The notes under the pieces: generated by a model
Databases searched by the model: none
Seen by the model: the letters and a program-made list of their open reading frames with translations, nothing else
Told to the model about the DNA's origin: nothing
Assembly: GCA_029891345.1 (NCBI GenBank)
Contig: CM056994.1
Coordinates: 225,610,991-225,674,990 of the forward strand
Reading direction: 5' to 3'
Length of the DNA stretch: 64,000 nucleotides
Origin: Dryococelus australis
Taxonomy: Eukaryota > Arthropoda > Insecta > Phasmatodea > Phasmatidae
In this document: positions 59,425 through 64,000 of the stretch, piece after piece
How the letters are laid out: each line of letters starts with the position of its first letter
Numbering within the stretch: position 1 is the stretch's first letter
Program-made: the position numbers and the translations under genes

Positions 59425-60955
59425 AATTTCAGTTGTTATTCACTTGTTACTGGCAACAAGAAATATATTACTTCAAAACCCTAGTGCCAACTTAAGAAAT
59501 TGTATGCAAAAACACCTGAGCTCAGAAGAATTACTAAGTTTTGATTACTGCAAGAAAAATAAAATATTCTCCACTTAAGTAGTATCAGTTATAACTTCTA
59601 GCAACAGGAAGGCACTACTCATTAACAACAAAGATACATCAACATTGACCTCTTATCCATTTACAAAAGTAGTTTTGAACCAAATTCCTTAGAATATGGC
59701 TGCCATGACTTCTCTCGCCCTCTGCCAAGTCAGTTCTTGTACTGCTCTACTCTAATTCCTAAAAATGTGGCTACCTAAATGTTAGGACGGACCGTGAAGC
59801 AGAGAAAAATGGTCCAACCCAGGAAAGCAAAGCAAAGCAAAGAAATGCAAAAAAAAAAATAGTTATCACATCATGATGATTCTCTGGCAGTCTCCTCCGG
59901 ACCGATCCCCCCTCACGTCTGTCTGCTTTGACAGTTAGCCTTCAATAAAAATGGTGCACCTGGCCTCGCCTGACGTCATGGCTTGCGGCACCTGGCCTTC
60001 AACATCAGAGCACTCAGCACACACGTGCGGTGGCTCACAATCGTGGGCTCAGCACAAAGTTAGTCCCCCTTTACTCCTGAGGGTCCTACACTTGTATCTG
60101 CTGTTCGTAGCACGAAACCTCCTTTCTTCCCCATGCGGGACCTAAAATTGCACAGCTGTTGAAGTGAAATGTTTCCATTAGTTTAAATCCAGGAACGTCT
60201 GCAATCAATACGAGGGACACATAACAGTTTGTGTTAACAATATCTGCAACTTTACAAAAGAAGCAGCAAAGGAAAACATGAACAGCTGTGGTCGGTATTA
60301 ATGAAAATGCTGTGGCCGATCTCAGCTTGAAGTTGAAAAAAAAAAGCGCATCCAGTACCGTATCTAAAATTTTCTCCAACTTGAGAAGTAATCCAGAGAC
60401 GACAAAGTGAATGACCGAATATTCTAACCTTAAAACTGAATAATTTAAATCATGCAAACATAATGAATTTATAAGACCTTAATACCAAAAACAAAAAAAG
60501 GACTTCCGAGACAAAACATTAAAGGCATCTGTATAGAAACAATAATACTTTTTCAAAATTAAATTTTTTATTTTGTTTATAAGCTATACTTTATTCACAG
60601 GTAATGTACAGCTCTTACTATACTCAACATCAACTTTTATAAGGTAGAAGTTGTATTTTATGGATGTGGATGTCAGAAACTGCATACTTCTCAATCTCTT
60701 TTCGAATCTCAACATTTTTTAGTCATCTCGTCTCGATATCGTCTGAAACCAAAAAAGTGCTTCTCACACATGCCTAATAAAATTTTATCAGTTTAGATTT
60801 TTATGAGAGTAGCAACTTTACACAGTCATTTTCGTAAGGGAGTTCATGGTATGTTATGAGGTGCGGTACTAAACATGTATATTATATACAGTTTCCCGTT
60901 AATACATTCACGTTTTTATCTATGAAAAAATTTTATGTATGAAAAAAAGTAATTA
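59425..60955. other. No gene recognised; small GC-rich patch
   Basis: Contains an AAAGC iteration near 59824-59844 and a GC-rich patch at 59880-60140. The minus frame 60457-60086 (123 codons) and plus frame 59951-60145 show no domains. The patch may be part of an LTR, but no partner copy is visible. Confidence 0.45.
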
Positions 60956-61080
60956 GGGATGGATAGATACTTATTCTAACACAAATGCAACGACCAATAA
61001 ACCGTAACTTGGTATCTGTTACAATATGTTACAAGTGGCCATGATCCAACCAAATCATTTCATTAACCTAAGTGGTTCAA
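60956..61080 (-). repeat. Short dispersed repeat with hAT-like end, inverted copy
   Basis: Its reverse complement matches 35995-36098. On plus it begins TAGGGATGGATAGATACTTA, like the terminal bases of hAT-type elements. The two copies show similar outer limits, which suggests a short element rather than a random fragment. Confidence 0.6.
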
Positions 61081-61384
61081 TGATCATGGAAAGTACTGCA
61101 ACTTTTTTATCTTGCTACCAGGAAGTTCTTTTCTTGTTTTTCTTTTGATCTCTTAATAACATGTGATTGAAATTACTTAAGAGATTCAGCTGGCTTTGGT
61201 GCTGCTACACATTAAACTTGGTTTAAGCAGTACCTGGTAAAATTTCTAAAATAAAATGTTCAAAAAACATTTTACGGCTATACTATTTACTATCACAATT
61301 TTCTATCACGTAAACGTCAACAAACAATTGCAAAAGAAATACAACTGTATAAAGTCCATTTCATATAACTGGTCACAAATTAAA

Positions 61385-62500
61385 CAGACAATGTGACCAA
61401 CCTACACACAATGTAAACAGTAAATGCTCTTACTCCTACAGTATTGTATCAGCGGATGAACTGCTCTGAGATCCGTGTTGGGTATTTTGATAATGTCTTT
61501 GGAAGAAAATAGTACTCATAACTAAATATTGTAATTTAAAATCTTAATTATACTTACAACATTTATGGTTTAAATTATGTTTCTAAAGTAATGTTAAATT
61601 TTCTTGGCTATTTGTAACAGGACTTTAAAAACATGTTCAGCATTTATGACAGAGCATGTCGACACATATACGAACAGTAAAAGTTTCGAGCCAATGGCTG
61701 GCCATATTTATGTTTCCAGCCCGGTGAAGGCAGTTGTGCGTGTACTTTTTTTCTCATTGTGTTTATTATACGAATATCTTATTGGTGTTATCGGAATATT
61801 TAATCGGTAGTTAATTATTTTTTATTTGTTTTTTCCAAGCATTGTTGGTTGTAGGTACCATTGTAGTGTGATTTGTTGAGTGAAATGTAATATTAATCTG
61901 CACGTCGTTAAAACTGCTCGTTCCACCTTTTTCCTAACCGCCTTCCACAATGAAGTGACACAAATATTATTTCCGTGTATAATTTTAAGTTTGTTTGTAT
62001 CAGGAAACGTGCGCAGTGGTGATTTTACTGAATGATTTTGTAAATAAGTTATTTAATGCTAGTGATGAACAAACGTGATTTTAGTGAAATAAACTGGCAA
62101 GGATTGCCATAAAAAAAACACGTGTTCGAAAGGTTATAACACTAAGTTTGCGTATTTTGTAAATGTATTTGTAAACCATTAGTATAATTATTGAAATCCA
62201 CGTGGCCTGAAAAATGCTGTACATTCTACACTTTTATAGTGAGTGAATAATATTTGTTTGTCTACATCATAAATTCAAGTGTAAGGTTAATTTTGATCAT
62301 CAAAGTGTGTGCGTGTATATATTGCTGCATCTGTACGAATACGAACAGTGACGTATGTATCATGTTTTGTATTTTGATTAAAGTTATAATTTTCAAAGTT
62401 AAATAATTTAAATGTTATTTCCAATATGAGCAAAATTTTCCACTGTGCCATCAAAACAATATGCAACTTAAAATGACACGCACTCATGCCAGAATCATAT
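61385..62500 (+). repeat. Dispersed repeat R, longest copy (about 1.1 kb)
   Basis: The 5' part matches 16393-16630, and the 3' part matches 56571-57360 and 38845-38905. This is the only copy with both parts, so it best represents the family. No long frame, TIR or LTR was recognised; it may be a non-autonomous element of unknown class or the 3' part of a larger one. Confidence 0.7.
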
Positions 62501-64000
62501 AGCCGCGACCAACACAGCATGACACGACCAAAAACGCAACCATGACATGTTTCAATGTGACTACTTGAAATTACAGCACGACCGACACCTCACTCTCGAC
62601 ATTTAACCTAACTATTTAGAAGGCACTGATAGGCTACTTTAGTTTCAAGGGTGGTGAATAAGAGGGAAATTTGTAATACATAATGGTGAAAAATTGGTAT
62701 CACTAATGCAAACAAAAGTAAAATTATTATTTTTAAGAATAAAATACAGTAGTTTTCAATTTATTTATCTTTTAAGCTGCGTAATTACCATTGTAGGGAA
62801 AGCTTGCAATGCAGTTTCATTTTGCAATGTTGTACATTCTGTACATCGTGCTGCACGACATGACGAAGAATAGAAATCATTTGTAATCCAAAATTGCTGG
62901 TGAGACGACAGAATCGGTTGGGCTTACGACAATCTATCTTGTATTTCATTGACTGTTCGCCATTGTATCGTGCGCGTTGATGCTATGTGATTCTGGCATC
63001 CTAAGATTATTGATATAATCCCTTCTTATGAAAGACGATAAACTAAAGCACTCCTGCAGCTCTGCTCACTTTTTCCTTTTTCCCTCGAAATAAAATTTAA
63101 ATGATACTCTAATTGGGCCCACATTTCATTACTAGGAACATTTCTCTGTGTTATTATTGATTGAAACTCTTAACATAGTGGTTCTGGAGGGTTCCAAAAT
63201 GTAAAGCCTACTGGCCATACAAACTTGTAAGTTGTATCACTTTATTTTTTTTAGAATGTATATAAAATTTGTCAAGCTTGTTATGCAGATATTCTTGTTA
63301 GCAAATAAATTTAAAGGTTTTTCTGTTTTTAAAGACTGTAATTGAAAGTAACATAGTGGCGTGTAGGTTTCAACGTTGAAGTCTTTCATAAACTTTTTGA
63401 GCATTTTTGTTTTGGAAATTAAAAACACTCATATGTTTTTAACATACGTTGTTAAGAATATTGTAAGAGTAACAGAAGAATAATTCACATAAGCAGGATT
63501 TACATTGGAAAGACAACTTTTTGATATCAAGTAAATTACAACATACTTACCAAACAAAATTTATTTCAATTTAAGCACCCAACGAAGGTGCTCCAACAGC
63601 ATAAACAAGTGTCGTGCATCAGCTGGAACTGCAACATTCCAAAATTTATCGTTAAGGAAAATGAACTTTATGATATATTCGTTGTTGTGTAGGTGGAGCA
63701 TCTTTTTAGTGTGTAAGTAACATGTTTGTTTGATATATTGTAACTGTAGATCACATCCGCTTCTCTAGAGCGCTTTGTAACATCTCTGAACTGAAATACA
63801 GTTTTTCATTTGGTACCCGAGAACAAGTCTAGGGCTGTATTCACAATTTTGAGGAGGGAGGTTGTGCGACTGAACTTCAGTGTAAATATCAACACTGAAT
63901 TAGTCAGAAAAAATTTTTTATTTGCAGCATGACAACCTGAACATGTAGGTATTTGAAAAAAGTTATTAAATTATTTTGTATTTAGGCCTGCAATACTTAA
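62501..64000. other. No gene recognised
   Basis: AT-rich to the window end. The minus frame 63428-63237 has no recognised domain. Confidence 0.5.

Overview
This is an AT-rich animal sequence, most likely from an insect with a large, transposon-rich genome. It carries BEL/Pao, Ty3/gypsy and LINE pol fragments of the kinds common in arthropods, TIR elements, long microsatellites, and one spliced exon whose domain order (C1, proline-rich linker, start of SH2) fits an insect Vav. There are no operons, bacterial genes, rRNA genes or CRISPR arrays. Most long open frames are chance frames or shadows. I cannot name the species.

Layout. 1-860: GC-rich, LTR-like segment on the minus strand and a short tandem repeat. 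2270-4740: decayed BEL/Pao element (gag, zinc knuckle, protease, start of RT) on plus. 5533-5772: TIR MITE. 6048-14831: about 8.8 kb LTR retroelement on minus ('element A'), with two direct LTR-like copies, a primer binding site and a broken gag, but no pol. 16393-16630: dispersed repeat R, abutting a decayed Ty3/gypsy pol (16639-18655). 21.9-24.0 kb: LTR-like GC-rich segment. 24.96-35.96 kb: array of divergent units of about 280 bp, split by an 8.0 kb LTR element on minus ('element B', 25782-33785) and by an 811-bp CT tract. 36.9-38.5 kb: unclassified GC-rich patch. 41.8-42.5 kb: LINE remnant. 42955-43790: TIR element with TA ends. 44.2-46.4 kb: LTR-like promoter and tandem repeat. 49555-49709: Vav-like exon, followed by a hAT-like MITE (49840-50671) and a second copy of the 5.5-kb MITE (51918-52160). 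53.9-54.3 kb: pogo/Tigger-like fragment. 55.2-56.3 kb: LINE RT with a fold-back 5' end. 56.6-57.4 and 61.4-62.5 kb: more repeat R.

The only host gene I can support is the Vav-like exon. The rest is a nested transposon landscape. The clearest structural results are: element B sits inside exactly one unit of the 280-bp array, with PPT- and PBS-like sites at the expected LTR edges; element A shows an LTR-gag layout without pol; and a hAT-like MITE with a near-perfect 8-bp target duplication lies next to the exon. I did not find a convincing new cellular system.
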